NCBI GenBank assembly: GCA_026983685.1 | Contig: JALSTO010000077.1 | Coordinates: 1-17,104, forward strand | Source: Aquificaceae bacterium | GTDB taxonomy: Bacteria > Aquificota > Aquificia > Aquificales > Aquificaceae | Direction: 5' to 3' | Length of the DNA stretch: 17,104 bases | Shown here: positions 1 to 6,673 of the stretch, in pieces | How positions within the stretch are numbered: position 1 is the stretch's first letter | Layout: each line of letters starts with the position of its first letter | Notes under the pieces: model-generated | Told to the model about the DNA's origin: nothing | The model's input: only the letters and a program-made list of their open reading frames with translations | The model's database searches: none | Translations under genes and position numbers: made by a program

Positions 1-221
1 ACTCCACACGGTACATTAGGAACCCTGGGACTGCAAATACAACGGTAGTGTCTTTTGATATCTTTCAACTCCACACGGTACATTAGGAACAGGCTTCTTT
101 TCAGATCGTCTATGATTTGATAATCAACTTTCAACTCCACACGGTACATTAGGAACCCGATTCCCTACATGAGCCGATTACTTTGTGAACGTCTTTCAAC
201 TCCACACGGTACATTAGGAAC
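1..221 (-). CRISPR. CRISPR array, leader-proximal end (partial)
   Basis: Three full 29-base repeats lie at 62-90, 128-156 and 193-221, and a fourth is cut by the window edge (1-23). All visible repeat bases are identical. Spacers are 24-61 (38 bases), 91-127 (37) and 157-192 (36). On the minus strand the repeat starts GTTCCTAATG and ends GTTGAAAG. That end matches the usual 8-base 5' handle left by Cas6 cutting in type I-B and III systems, so the array is read leftwards and 157-192 is probably the newest spacer. The repeat has little internal dyad symmetry, as expected for Cas6 substrates that are not pre-folded hairpins. The array continues beyond position 1, so its length is unknown. No spacer match to the rest of the window was noticed by eye. 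Confidence 0.97.
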
Positions 222-296
222 ACTAAAGTAAACTACCACGGGGATACTTGAGAGTCAAGAGTTTCCCGAGATACAGGCACCGCTCAAATTAAGTTA

Positions 297-325
297 ATTT
301 CGGAAAATCCTCGGTAGCCCGAAAT
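297..325. repeat. inverted repeat in leader
   Basis: ATTTCGG at 297-303 is perfectly complementary to CCGAAAT at 319-325, with 15 bases between. It lies just downstream, on the minus strand, of the repeat-like element at 330-351. It could fold in the leader RNA or bind a protein as DNA. No T-run follows, so it is not a terminator. Confidence 0.4.
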
Positions 326-329
326 AAGC

Positions 330-351
330 CTTTCAGATATACATTTAGAAC
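330..351 (-). repeat. degenerate repeat-like element in leader
   Basis: Compared with the 29-base CRISPR repeat on the plus strand, this 22-base stretch keeps the first six bases (CTTTCA, 330-335) and 10 of the last 12 (TACATTTAGAAC at 340-351 against TACATTAGGAAC), with about seven bases missing between. It has the same orientation as the true repeats and lies 108 bases from the first one. It could be a decayed repeat or a chance match. It also overlaps a weak promoter-like pair on the minus strand, TTGTAA (364 to 359), 17 bases, TATATC (341 to 336). Confidence 0.45.
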
Positions 352-453
352 ACTTGAGTTACAATAACTTTGGGAGCACCCTCATCTTGATATAAAAAAA
401 TAACAGTGCTTTTATGCCTCTAATTCAAAACAACCCTTCCTATTCAATTGCCA

Positions 454-472
454 AGGAGCCGTGCGGGCTCTT
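454..472. repeat. hairpin near the 5' end of the leader RNA
   Basis: AGGAGCC (454-460) can pair with GGCTCTT (466-472) around a GTGCG loop: seven pairs, one of them a G-T wobble. It would begin about 13 bases into the transcript from the array promoter. No T-run follows on either strand, so I do not call it a terminator. Confidence 0.4.
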
Positions 473-491
473 CTAAATCCCGCTCCCTAAA

Positions 492-519
492 ATTATATAC
501 CTCCATATCTGCAGGTCAA
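492..519 (-). promoter_or_regulatory. CRISPR array promoter
   Basis: Read on the minus strand, TTGACC (519 to 514) is followed by a 16-base spacer and a perfect TATAAT (497 to 492). This is a near-consensus housekeeping sigma promoter pointing at the array, with a start expected near 485. It sits at the far end of the leader, where an array promoter belongs. It shares its core with the opposite-facing promoter of the ribbon-helix-helix gene: the two TATAAT boxes form inverted arms ATTATAT (492-498) and ATATAAT (523-529). Confidence 0.7.
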
Positions 520-523
520 GACA

Positions 524-529
524 TATAAT
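524..529 (+). promoter_or_regulatory. -10 box of the ribbon-helix-helix gene
   Basis: A perfect TATAAT lies at 524-529, eight bases before the ATG at 537. No good -35 is seen (501-506 reads CTCCAT). Transcription would start at about 535-537, so the message would have almost no 5' untranslated region. The AAAGGG at 530-535 is too close to the ATG to act as a normal ribosome site. Confidence 0.55.
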
Positions 530-536
530 AAAGGGC

Positions 537-737
537 ATGGGAAAGCCGGGAAGACCAAAGAGGAAAAGGGGGAAGTATGTTAGAACCACCATATCCCTTC
601 CGGAGGGATTGTGGAAAAGGCTCAGGATAGAGGGTATTAATAAGAGAAAGAGTATGGGAGAGCTGATAGTGGAGAAAATTCAAGAACTTGAGGAACTTAA
701 GTCTAAAATGTCTGCCTTTGAAGAGGGTTCAGATTAG
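537..737 (+). CDS. small ribbon-helix-helix DNA-binding protein
   Basis: A 66-residue basic protein that looks like a dimeric ribbon-helix-helix (Arc/MetJ/CopG fold) DNA-binding protein. Residues 15-20 (VRTTIS) fit the DNA-contacting strand, 22-33 the first helix, NKRKS (35-39) the turn and about 39-60 the second helix. The N-terminus (residues 2-13) is rich in Lys/Arg around a GRPKRKR core, like an AT-hook. It is the only plus-strand gene in the window. Its promoter is back to back with the array promoter, and its 3' end overlaps the 3' end of cas2 by nine bases, tail to tail. The message is probably leaderless. It may repress itself and the array promoter; that role is inference. Solitary antitoxins share this fold, but I see no toxin partner nearby. 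Confidence 0.75.
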   Translation: MGKPGRPKRKRGKYVRTTISLPEGLWKRLRIEGINKRKSMGELIVEKIQELEELKSKMSAFEEGSD

Positions 738-1010
738 GTTCGTAAGCGGGTCTTCACCTTCTGTAAGAATATGGCGCTTGTAATCCCTGAACTCTCCGAG
801 CTCGTATATGATTACCGAGTCCCTCTTTTTATCTATCACTCGGAGTATCTCAGCCTTGAGCTTCTCAAGCCTTGATGGTGTTATGTCGCCTTCAAATACA
901 GACTTCTGAATGTGGTGGAGGTACTTTCTCACCACCTTACGGGCTCTGTTCAGCCTGCTCTGATCTGTAGGTTCTTCGGTTGCTATGTCATACACAAGGA
1001 TTACCCTCAT
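729..1010 (-). CDS. cas2: CRISPR-associated endoribonuclease-fold protein Cas2
   Basis: A 93-residue Cas2, the dimeric hub of the Cas1-Cas2 spacer integrase. It starts MRVILVYDIA with the conserved Asp at residue 8 in the first ferredoxin-like strand. The length is normal for the family. The ATG overlaps the cas1 stop in an ATGA arrangement (1007-1010), so translation is probably coupled. It is the last gene of the cas operon. No terminator is visible after it: the next sequence on this strand is the antisense of the ribbon-helix-helix gene, then the array promoter. Confidence 0.95.
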   Translation of the reverse strand: MRVILVYDIATEEPTDQSRLNRARKVVRKYLHHIQKSVFEGDITPSRLEKLKAEILRVIDKKRDSVIIYELGEFRDYKRHILTEGEDPLTNLI

Positions 1011-1957
1011 GAGAGTCTCCTTAGATCAAGGGGTTGATAGACCTCCTCTCCGAGGAGGTGTTTTACGAGCTTGTAGAGCTCAATTCGTATCAACCTTCTG
1101 ATAGAGACCTTTCTTTTTAGCTTTCCGTGCTTCAGTGTTTGGGATAGTCGTTCGTCAAAGGCGGATAGGAATATGCGTTTGCCCTCTTCGTTCAGATAAG
1201 CCATAGCCATGTCCTTGCTGAAATGCTTTTCTTTTATCTTTCCTGACCTGACGAGTTTTATGATAAGGTAGTCCGATAGTATGGGCTTGAAGACTTCCGC
1301 AACATCAAGGGAAAGGGAAAACCTCCTCTCGGAAGGTTCGTGGAGGTAGCTGATGGTGGGGTTGAGGGGTGTGTAGTATATCTCACCCAGAACTTTGGCA
1401 TAGACGAGAGAGTTACCAAAGGAGATGAGTGCGTTAAGAGGATTGTGGGGTGGTCTCCTGCTTCTTTTCTCAAAGCTCATCCCTGTTTCTTCTTCAAGCT
1501 TCTTGTAGCACTCCTTCCTGAAGGATGCCTCAATGCTCATAACCTCCTCAACTGTGTTTGTTTCCCTTAGTTCCTCTTCATAGGAGCGGGTGGAGAGCTT
1601 ATAAACATGAGAGAGGTTCTTCATAGCCCCGAGGACGAAGGCTTTTGCAAGAAGGAGCCTCTTTTCTTTATTCAAGTAGTGTTCCGCCTGTTTGATCGTA
1701 AGGTAACCCGACTTTGCTTCCTCCAGAGGATAGAAACTGCCCACATAGAAGCCGTACTGGTTGAACAGGTGAAGGGCTATGCCATAACCTGAGAGAAGCT
1801 TCAGAACCTTAGAGCTAAGATTTATCTCCGACAGGGCGAATATCTCATCAACGTCCTCAATGGGTATGAACTTTCTGATCTCGGAGTTTTCAAACCACAG
1901 GGTGTTTTCCTTCCTGCTCAGAGTTCCGTTCCTCAGAAGGTAATATACCCTACCCAT
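1007..1957 (-). CDS. cas1: CRISPR integrase Cas1
   Basis: A 316-residue Cas1, the integrase that inserts new spacers at the leader end of the array. The likely catalytic metal ligands are Glu143 (in SIEASFRKE), His206 (in SYLHEPSE) and Glu221, with Asp218 nearby. The N-terminus (MGRVYYLLRNGTLSRK) is the typical Cas1 opening. I therefore use the ATG at 1957 rather than an upstream TTG at 2005, which would add 16 residues unlike the family. The start overlaps the end of cas4 by eight bases and has no clear ribosome site, so coupling to cas4 translation is likely. The Cas4-Cas1-Cas2 order is the normal type I-B adaptation set. Confidence 0.95.
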   Translation of the reverse strand: MGRVYYLLRNGTLSRKENTLWFENSEIRKFIPIEDVDEIFALSEINLSSKVLKLLSGYGIALHLFNQYGFYVGSFYPLEEAKSGYLTIKQAEHYLNKEKRLLLAKAFVLGAMKNLSHVYKLSTRSYEEELRETNTVEEVMSIEASFRKECYKKLEEETGMSFEKRSRRPPHNPLNALISFGNSLVYAKVLGEIYYTPLNPTISYLHEPSERRFSLSLDVAEVFKPILSDYLIIKLVRSGKIKEKHFSKDMAMAYLNEEGKRIFLSAFDERLSQTLKHGKLKRKVSIRRLIRIELYKLVKHLLGEEVYQPLDLRRLS

Positions 1958-2453
1958 AGCAGAACTCAAAGTAGGCACACTTTGTGCAATAGGGCTTCCT
2001 TTCAACCTTCGGTGGATGAGGAAGAGATAAGATGTTATCTATCTTCCTGAGTGCCTCCTCAAGGAGCCTTTCATCTTTTCCCGTAAGCCTTACCTCTTCG
2101 GTTCTCTTTGCCTTCGGATAGTGGATCACTCCGCGGGAAGCCTTTACTCCCTTATGTCTCAGGTAGTAAATGTAGTAAAGAACCTGAAGCCTGTGGGCAG
2201 ACTCAAGGGAGCGGGAGAGTTTTACTTCATGAACTACTACTTCCTTGCCGACCTTCACAAAATCAAGACCGACGTTCTCGTCAATAAAGTGTTCCTCTTC
2301 CCGGAAGCTCGTCTCATCAAGAACCTTTCCGAGCCTTACCCTGTCTGAGGTGTGCTCAAGGGCTATCCCTTTTGAGAAGAGCCATAGCTTTCTCTCACAG
2401 ACCACAGCGTAAGCTACTTGAGTTCCCTTGTAGCGCAGTTTAGATATGTTCAA
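1950..2453 (-). CDS. cas4: Fe-S cluster exonuclease Cas4
   Basis: A 167-residue Cas4, a RecB-type nuclease that trims pre-spacers and helps select those next to a proper PAM. Four cysteines suited to the Fe-S cluster are present: Cys19 in VCERKLW, and Cys156, Cys159 and Cys165 at the C-terminus. The nuclease core is visible as Asp64 and the pair Glu76/Lys78 (HEVKLSR). The start codon is TTG, sharing bases with the cas3 stop (TTGA, 2450-2453). A good ribosome site (GGAGG) lies about nine bases upstream inside the end of cas3. The length is typical for short bacterial Cas4. Confidence 0.93.
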   Translation of the reverse strand: MNISKLRYKGTQVAYAVVCERKLWLFSKGIALEHTSDRVRLGKVLDETSFREEEHFIDENVGLDFVKVGKEVVVHEVKLSRSLESAHRLQVLYYIYYLRHKGVKASRGVIHYPKAKRTEEVRLTGKDERLLEEALRKIDNILSLPHPPKVERKPYCTKCAYFEFCYG

Positions 2454-4588
2454 AGGATGTTTCCTCCTTCTTCAATCCTCCCCAGACCTGTATCCGAGGA
2501 GTAGTCCGCCCTGAGCCAGTATATGCCCCTTATACCCTCAACGGGCTCAAGGGATGCCTCCTTCACCTTGTAGCTCTGCACCGTAATCGTGTAATCAAGG
2601 ATACTTGCAAGAAGCCTCACCCTTTCAAGGGTATCCCTGCTGTGGTTGTACTCTCTTAAGATATCCCCGAGCTTATCCCTGAACCTTTCCGGGATCACCG
2701 TAACGGTGTGTATGTCCCTGAAAAGCTCCTGAGCTTCCTTCCTGCTCACCCTGAAGTGATCCGTCTTCCAGAGATTATCTATAAAGTCCTTTGCCTTAGT
2801 GTAGTCTTCCAAATACTTGGAGTCTATCTCCTGCACTCTATCGTAAACCTTCCTCAGAAGAGCTAACTTTTCCTCTTCGGTGATTCTGCCGTCTCTAAGA
2901 AGCTTTTTAGTCTCTTCGTGTATAGCCTTTCTGTAAACGCGTCCTATTCCAGAGCAGTCTTCGGTGAGGATAAATACGTTCGGAACATCTGCAGGTTTCC
3001 CGCCCCTTCGGTTTACCCTTCCCATCCTCTGAAGGAGAGAATCCACGGTAGAAAGCTCTGTTACCAAAAAGTCCGCATCAAGGTCCAGAGAGACCTCTGC
3101 CAGCTGGGTAGTTATCCACACGCCCTTCTCCTCACCATCAAAGAACTCCTTTATCTTCCTCTCTTTATCTTTTCTGTCCCTGAGTATGAACTGGGAGTGA
3201 AGAAGCTCTGCACCAGAAAGAGCTTTTTTGAGCTCAACAGCCCTCGGGATAGTGTTAGATATAACAAGGACCTTCCCCCTTTCGGACAGCTTCTTTATAT
3301 CTTGGACAAAATCCAGTATTGAATGGGGAATTACCCTGAGGTTGTGTCTCACTTCATCTGTAAGGAACAGTTCCCTTTTGAACTCAAACATACTCAGGTC
3401 TTCTTCCACGAAAGGAGGAAGGGTTGCGGACATGACCAATACCTTCCCTCCCAGCTCTCCTATCTTTTCAAGAGCCTTTACGAGAAAGCCCATAGTGTAG
3501 GGTTCAAAGAGCTGGGGTTCGTCCACAACCACACGGGAGTAGGTAAAAAGTGATGCTATCTTCTCATAACCGCCGTGTCTAAAGACAAAGGGAAGTATCT
3601 GGTCGGGTGTGGAAATTATGACGGGTCTGGCAAAGTTTCGGGTTAGATAGTGGTCAAGGACGAGGGTTCTCAGGTCTGCGTTGCTCCGGAACTCGTCCAT
3701 GGTCCTTTCAACAAGGGCACCACTGTGAAGTAGTCCTGCTTCCTCTTCCCCGAAGACTTCCTTTGCTCTCTCATAAATTGCGTTTGCAGAGACCCTTACG
3801 GGTAGAGTGAAGAAACCCTTGTCCTTCAGGAATACAAAACCCGCCTCCGTTTTTCCGTATCCTGTGGGAGCGGATATAAGCAGGTTCTCTTCCCTGTTCT
3901 CAAGGACAAACCTCTGGAGGTCGTTGAGACTTGATTTCCTCTTTCTATGAAGAAAATCCTCAACCTTCTCCTCGGGTCTCCTTTCCCTGCCTGTCTCAAC
4001 ATAAGGAGAAAACCTGTTACTGCTCGCATGGTCTATCCTGAGCAGAAAGCCCTTTATCAGTGTGTAGAACTTCCTTCCCTCCTTTTCATCCAATCGGTTC
4101 CTGATGGCTATCCTGCGGACAACAGCAGATTCCCTGTTCTTTATAAGCTCCCTGTAGGTCAAGGTCTTTCCGAACTCCTTTTTGAGGACTTCCTTGACCT
4201 TTCGCACATCCTCTTCATTGGGTTTGTAATCGTGGTGGTGAATTATGGCAAGGGAAACTATGTCTCTGATAAAGGGATCAATCTCTTGGGGCAAAAAAGC
4301 AGGAGAGAGAAGGTTGTGCCTTGCCTCGGGTAGGTCTTTGGGTGGCTTTACAGCTTTGTTTCCGACTTTACTCTGAAAGTGTGAGTGCACCTTTCCGTAA
4401 TCGTGATACTCACATGCAAGCTCAAGGGTCTTCCAGAAAATATCCTTCATACTATCTGGGACTCTTCCCTCTATAAGGTCTCCGTATTCTTCTCTGAGCT
4501 TTTTGAGATTTTCAAGAAGTCTGTCGGTGTGATCCCTTATGGTCGTCCCGTCAGACTTAGCCCAAAGGGTCATGAGCTTCTGTTCCAT
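2450..4588 (-). CDS. cas3: Cas3 HD nuclease-helicase of the type I-B system
   Basis: A 712-residue Cas3 with nuclease and helicase in one chain. Cascade recruits it to unwind and degrade target DNA. The N-terminal HD domain has His62-Asp63 (EYHDYGK) and a later IIHHHDY. The superfamily 2 helicase follows: Walker A APTGYGKT (about 241-247), motif II DEPQ (356-359), motif III SAT (387-389) and motif VI QRMGRVNRRG from 520. DEPQ differs from the more usual DExH by Gln for His. I choose the ATG at 4588, with GGGGAGG just upstream. The TTG at 4624 lacks a ribosome site and lies well inside cas8. Overlap with cas8 is 32 bases. All catalytic motifs look intact. Confidence 0.94.
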   Translation of the reverse strand: MEQKLMTLWAKSDGTTIRDHTDRLLENLKKLREEYGDLIEGRVPDSMKDIFWKTLELACEYHDYGKVHSHFQSKVGNKAVKPPKDLPEARHNLLSPAFLPQEIDPFIRDIVSLAIIHHHDYKPNEEDVRKVKEVLKKEFGKTLTYRELIKNRESAVVRRIAIRNRLDEKEGRKFYTLIKGFLLRIDHASSNRFSPYVETGRERRPEEKVEDFLHRKRKSSLNDLQRFVLENREENLLISAPTGYGKTEAGFVFLKDKGFFTLPVRVSANAIYERAKEVFGEEEAGLLHSGALVERTMDEFRSNADLRTLVLDHYLTRNFARPVIISTPDQILPFVFRHGGYEKIASLFTYSRVVVDEPQLFEPYTMGFLVKALEKIGELGGKVLVMSATLPPFVEEDLSMFEFKRELFLTDEVRHNLRVIPHSILDFVQDIKKLSERGKVLVISNTIPRAVELKKALSGAELLHSQFILRDRKDKERKIKEFFDGEEKGVWITTQLAEVSLDLDADFLVTELSTVDSLLQRMGRVNRRGGKPADVPNVFILTEDCSGIGRVYRKAIHEETKKLLRDGRITEEEKLALLRKVYDRVQEIDSKYLEDYTKAKDFIDNLWKTDHFRVSRKEAQELFRDIHTVTVIPERFRDKLGDILREYNHSRDTLERVRLLASILDYTITVQSYKVKEASLEPVEGIRGIYWLRADYSSDTGLGRIEEGGNIL

Positions 4589-4898
4589 ATTCCTCCCCTT
4601 TTCCTCTTCCGTTGAGCCCCACAAGGAAGGCGTAGGCTATTCGGTTAAAGCTTCCGTCTTTGAGGGCTTCAACAAAGAGATAGGGTATCTCCCTCTCCAC
4701 GCTCAGATACACACGTATGAGATTCTGCTGGAAGGCGTCTATGTCCCTTCTTCTTATGGCTTCAAGGATGCTGTAGGATACCGACCTTATTCTGTCCGAT
4801 GCCTTCTCCCCGAGTTCTCTGTAAAGGGATTCTTTCAGCTTCAAACCCTCCGAGTAAGCCCAATTTACCTGCTTCTCTACTTGGCTTTTGTCCTTCAT
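4557..4898 (-). CDS. cas11b: predicted internal Cas11 small subunit (in-frame within cas8)
   Basis: Codon 381 of cas8 is an ATG (4896-4898). It is preceded by AGGAGG (4912 to 4907) with an eight-base gap, as good a ribosome site as those of the whole genes in this operon. Initiation here would give a 113-residue protein starting MKDKSQVEKQVNWAY and ending at the cas8 stop. It appears almost wholly alpha-helical and is the size of Cascade small subunits. Separate translation of Cas11 from the 3' part of the large-subunit gene is established for several type I subtypes, including I-B. No other small-subunit gene is present in the I-B module. The site is direct observation; expression is inference. 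Confidence 0.65.
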   Translation of the reverse strand: MKDKSQVEKQVNWAYSEGLKLKESLYRELGEKASDRIRSVSYSILEAIRRRDIDAFQQNLIRVYLSVEREIPYLFVEALKDGSFNRIAYAFLVGLNGRGKGEEYGTEAHDPLG

Positions 4899-6038
4899 AT
4901 CAACCACCTCCTGAAATTTTGAGAGGAAAAGAAGTGAGTAGGGCAAATATTTACTATTTCTTGCCAAATTCATACCCACTCTAAGCGCGTCGGACACCTT
5001 ACCTCGCCCCGATCTCCTTAAGCCTTCCTCGTAGAAGTATCCGTAGAAGACCTCAAGCAAAAGAGTGTAAAGACTCCTGCCAGAATAAAGGTGTTCAAGG
5101 AACTGGCTGAAGAGGGGATTGAGGGGCTTTGGATATTTGTCAAGATAGGCGTCTATAGCCCTCGCAACCCTCGGCTGTATGGAGAAGGAGTATATGTTTG
5201 ATGTTGATTCAGAGACCTTTTCAATCTCAACTACATATATGTTCTCAAGGATCCACTCCGCCTTCCTTCTTTCCGTCTCCTTCAGGATCTCAGCAACAGC
5301 CTTACCGAGCCAACCCCTGTTTATGCCTTTATGGTCCTCAAGAAGGGAGTTTAGGGTTACGGTTTCTTTGAGATCGGGAACATAGACAAAAAGGTATTTA
5401 TCCCGTGCTACTTTTGTAAAGCCGAAGCCCGCAAAGTAAAAAACTATCTCACAGTGTGCGCACAGATACAGGTTGTTTTTGCCGTTGTAGAAGAAGTTCT
5501 CAACTGTGCTTGTGCTTGCGGACAGAGGTGTAAAGTTTACTGCCTCAAAGGTTTTGGGCTTGCCCTTGTAAAGGTATGCCTTTCTCTCTCCGCAGAAAAA
5601 GCAGGTACGATCTGAAAGTTCACGACCAAGGAGCTCAGCAAACACATCGCTGACGAAAGTACCGATGAGCTGTCTGACAGCACCGACCGGGTCAAGGCTG
5701 AACAACTCTTCAAATTCCTTACTTCTTTCCATAACTTTTTTCTTCACAGAGGAAGGATTACTGAGGGGGCTGTTGGAGTAAAAGTCATTAAGGGAAAGCA
5801 ATCTGGCAAAGGCTACATCCACAAGAGATTTATCCCCTATAGTCTCAGGCTTCAAATCCTCTGTCAGTTTTCTTGCAAGAGCGAGGGGAAACCTATCCTT
5901 GACGTCTTCCTCCTCAAAGACTAGGGAGGTTCCCTCTATAATTGAATCGGGATCTTGACCTGTATGCGAAAGAGCCTTCAAAAGACCCACTCCTGCTGAA
6001 GCACTGAGCCAGTCCCTTACATAGAATCTAAGAGCCAT
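4557..6038 (-). CDS. cas8b: type I-B Cascade large subunit Cas8 (Cst1, CXXC-CXXC)
   Basis: A 493-residue Cascade large subunit of the Cst1 (Tneap) family, which recognises the PAM and recruits Cas3. The opening, ALRFYVRDWLSASAGVGLL, is typical of Cst1. The family's two CXXC pairs, probably a zinc site, are Cys146/Cys149 (CFFCGE) and Cys193/Cys196 (CAHCE). The start is an ATG inside the last 22 bases of cas5, with AGAGG upstream. The C-terminal 113 residues are helical in character and start at an internal ATG with its own strong ribosome site (see the Cas11 entry). The gene lies between cas5 and cas3. From memory, related Tneap loci place it before cas7. Confidence 0.9.
   Translation of the reverse strand: MALRFYVRDWLSASAGVGLLKALSHTGQDPDSIIEGTSLVFEEEDVKDRFPLALARKLTEDLKPETIGDKSLVDVAFARLLSLNDFYSNSPLSNPSSVKKKVMERSKEFEELFSLDPVGAVRQLIGTFVSDVFAELLGRELSDRTCFFCGERKAYLYKGKPKTFEAVNFTPLSASTSTVENFFYNGKNNLYLCAHCEIVFYFAGFGFTKVARDKYLFVYVPDLKETVTLNSLLEDHKGINRGWLGKAVAEILKETERRKAEWILENIYVVEIEKVSESTSNIYSFSIQPRVARAIDAYLDKYPKPLNPLFSQFLEHLYSGRSLYTLLLEVFYGYFYEEGLRRSGRGKVSDALRVGMNLARNSKYLPYSLLFLSKFQEVVDMKDKSQVEKQVNWAYSEGLKLKESLYRELGEKASDRIRSVSYSILEAIRRRDIDAFQQNLIRVYLSVEREIPYLFVEALKDGSFNRIAYAFLVGLNGRGKGEEYGTEAHDPLG
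4907..4912 (-). promoter_or_regulatory. internal ribosome binding site in cas8
   Basis: AGGAGG on the minus strand (within CAGGAGGTGG), eight bases before an in-frame ATG at 4898. It encodes Gln-Glu-Val-Val in Cas8. It decides the start of the predicted Cas11 product. Confidence 0.65.
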
Positions 6039-6673
6039 ACCGTATCTACCTCTTCGTCAATGAGGACTTTCCCTCCGATATCCGCGCCCTTCTGGGCATA
6101 ATAGACATTTATCCAATCGCATACCCTCTCTCCGTTCTCCCTTCTGCAAAAGGTGGATACCCTGAACTGAATAACTTCATACAATATGTCCTTTGCCCTC
6201 TCAGGTACAAAGGCATTCATCTTCAGCTCTCCTTGAGAGATGTCTTTATGTTCAGCTTCTGTTATCTTGACACCTTTAACTAGGACTGGATACTCTCCGC
6301 CTCCCAAGTAGAGATACCTTGAAGGTGACTTCAGAGCTTCTAAAAAATCCTTAAGGAGCCCTTTCTCCTCCGCACTCACGTGTATAACCGCCCTGAAGTT
6401 GTAGAGTCTTGGGACTTCAAGGGGAAGCGGACTTAGCTCCTTGTCCTTCCTGTTATACTTCCTCATCCTTATGTAATCTCTGAATATGCTTTCAAAGTCT
6501 CCCTGTATGGACAGGGAAAACCTCTCCCCTTTCCATTTTCTGCCCGCAGCTGTGTAGAGGAGCCCTATTATCGTGGAAGGAGGTGGTAATGGGTATGTCT
6601 CTATACCTTTCAGGGATAGGGGAACCTTAAAGGTAGCGCAGGGGCTGAAGAGTTCAAACTTAAGAAGTAACAC
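6017..6673 (-). CDS. cas5: type I-B Cascade subunit Cas5
   Basis: A 218-residue Cas5 of the RAMP superfamily, which caps the 5' handle of crRNA in Cascade. The N-terminus has the hallmark Cas5 pattern: FELFSPCATFK, then PLPPPSTIIGLLYTAAG at about residues 28-44. The start codon is GTG at 6673, overlapping the end of cas7 by 14 bases, with GGAGG about nine bases upstream. It lies between cas7 and cas8. Length and position fit the Cas5t type that accompanies Cst1 and Cst2. Confidence 0.9.
   Translation of the reverse strand: MLLLKFELFSPCATFKVPLSLKGIETYPLPPPSTIIGLLYTAAGRKWKGERFSLSIQGDFESIFRDYIRMRKYNRKDKELSPLPLEVPRLYNFRAVIHVSAEEKGLLKDFLEALKSPSRYLYLGGGEYPVLVKGVKITEAEHKDISQGELKMNAFVPERAKDILYEVIQFRVSTFCRRENGERVCDWINVYYAQKGADIGGKVLIDEEVDTVWLLDSM

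Larger units (their letters stand above)
222..491 (-). promoter_or_regulatory. CRISPR leader
   Basis: This gene-free stretch lies directly upstream, in the direction of transcription, of the first repeat at 193-221, so it is the leader. It is relatively AT-rich, with a run of seven A at 394-400. It contains a perfect short palindrome, CTTGA-GAG-TCAAG (247-259), a 7-base inverted repeat (297-303 with 319-325), a hairpin at 454-472 and a repeat-like element at 330-351. ACTTGAG occurs twice, at 246-252 and 352-358. A transcript from the promoter at 492-519 would cross about 265 bases of leader before the first repeat. I see no open reading frame of note here. Which parts serve transcription and which serve spacer integration cannot be told from sequence alone. 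Confidence 0.8.

Noticed and set aside
319..326. CCGAAATA next to the leader repeat-like element also occurs near the cas promoter at 16883-16890, hinting at crRNA-like self-regulation
   Set aside because: Only eight bases match and they begin at position 4 of the would-be spacer. A chance match of this length is likely in 17 kb.
394..400. Run of seven T on the minus strand as a terminator in the leader
   Set aside because: No stable stem precedes it on that strand, and a terminator there would cut off the array from its promoter.
537..737. Ribbon-helix-helix protein as antitoxin of a toxin-antitoxin pair
   Set aside because: No toxin-sized frame lies beside it in the same direction; the next gene is cas2 on the opposite strand.
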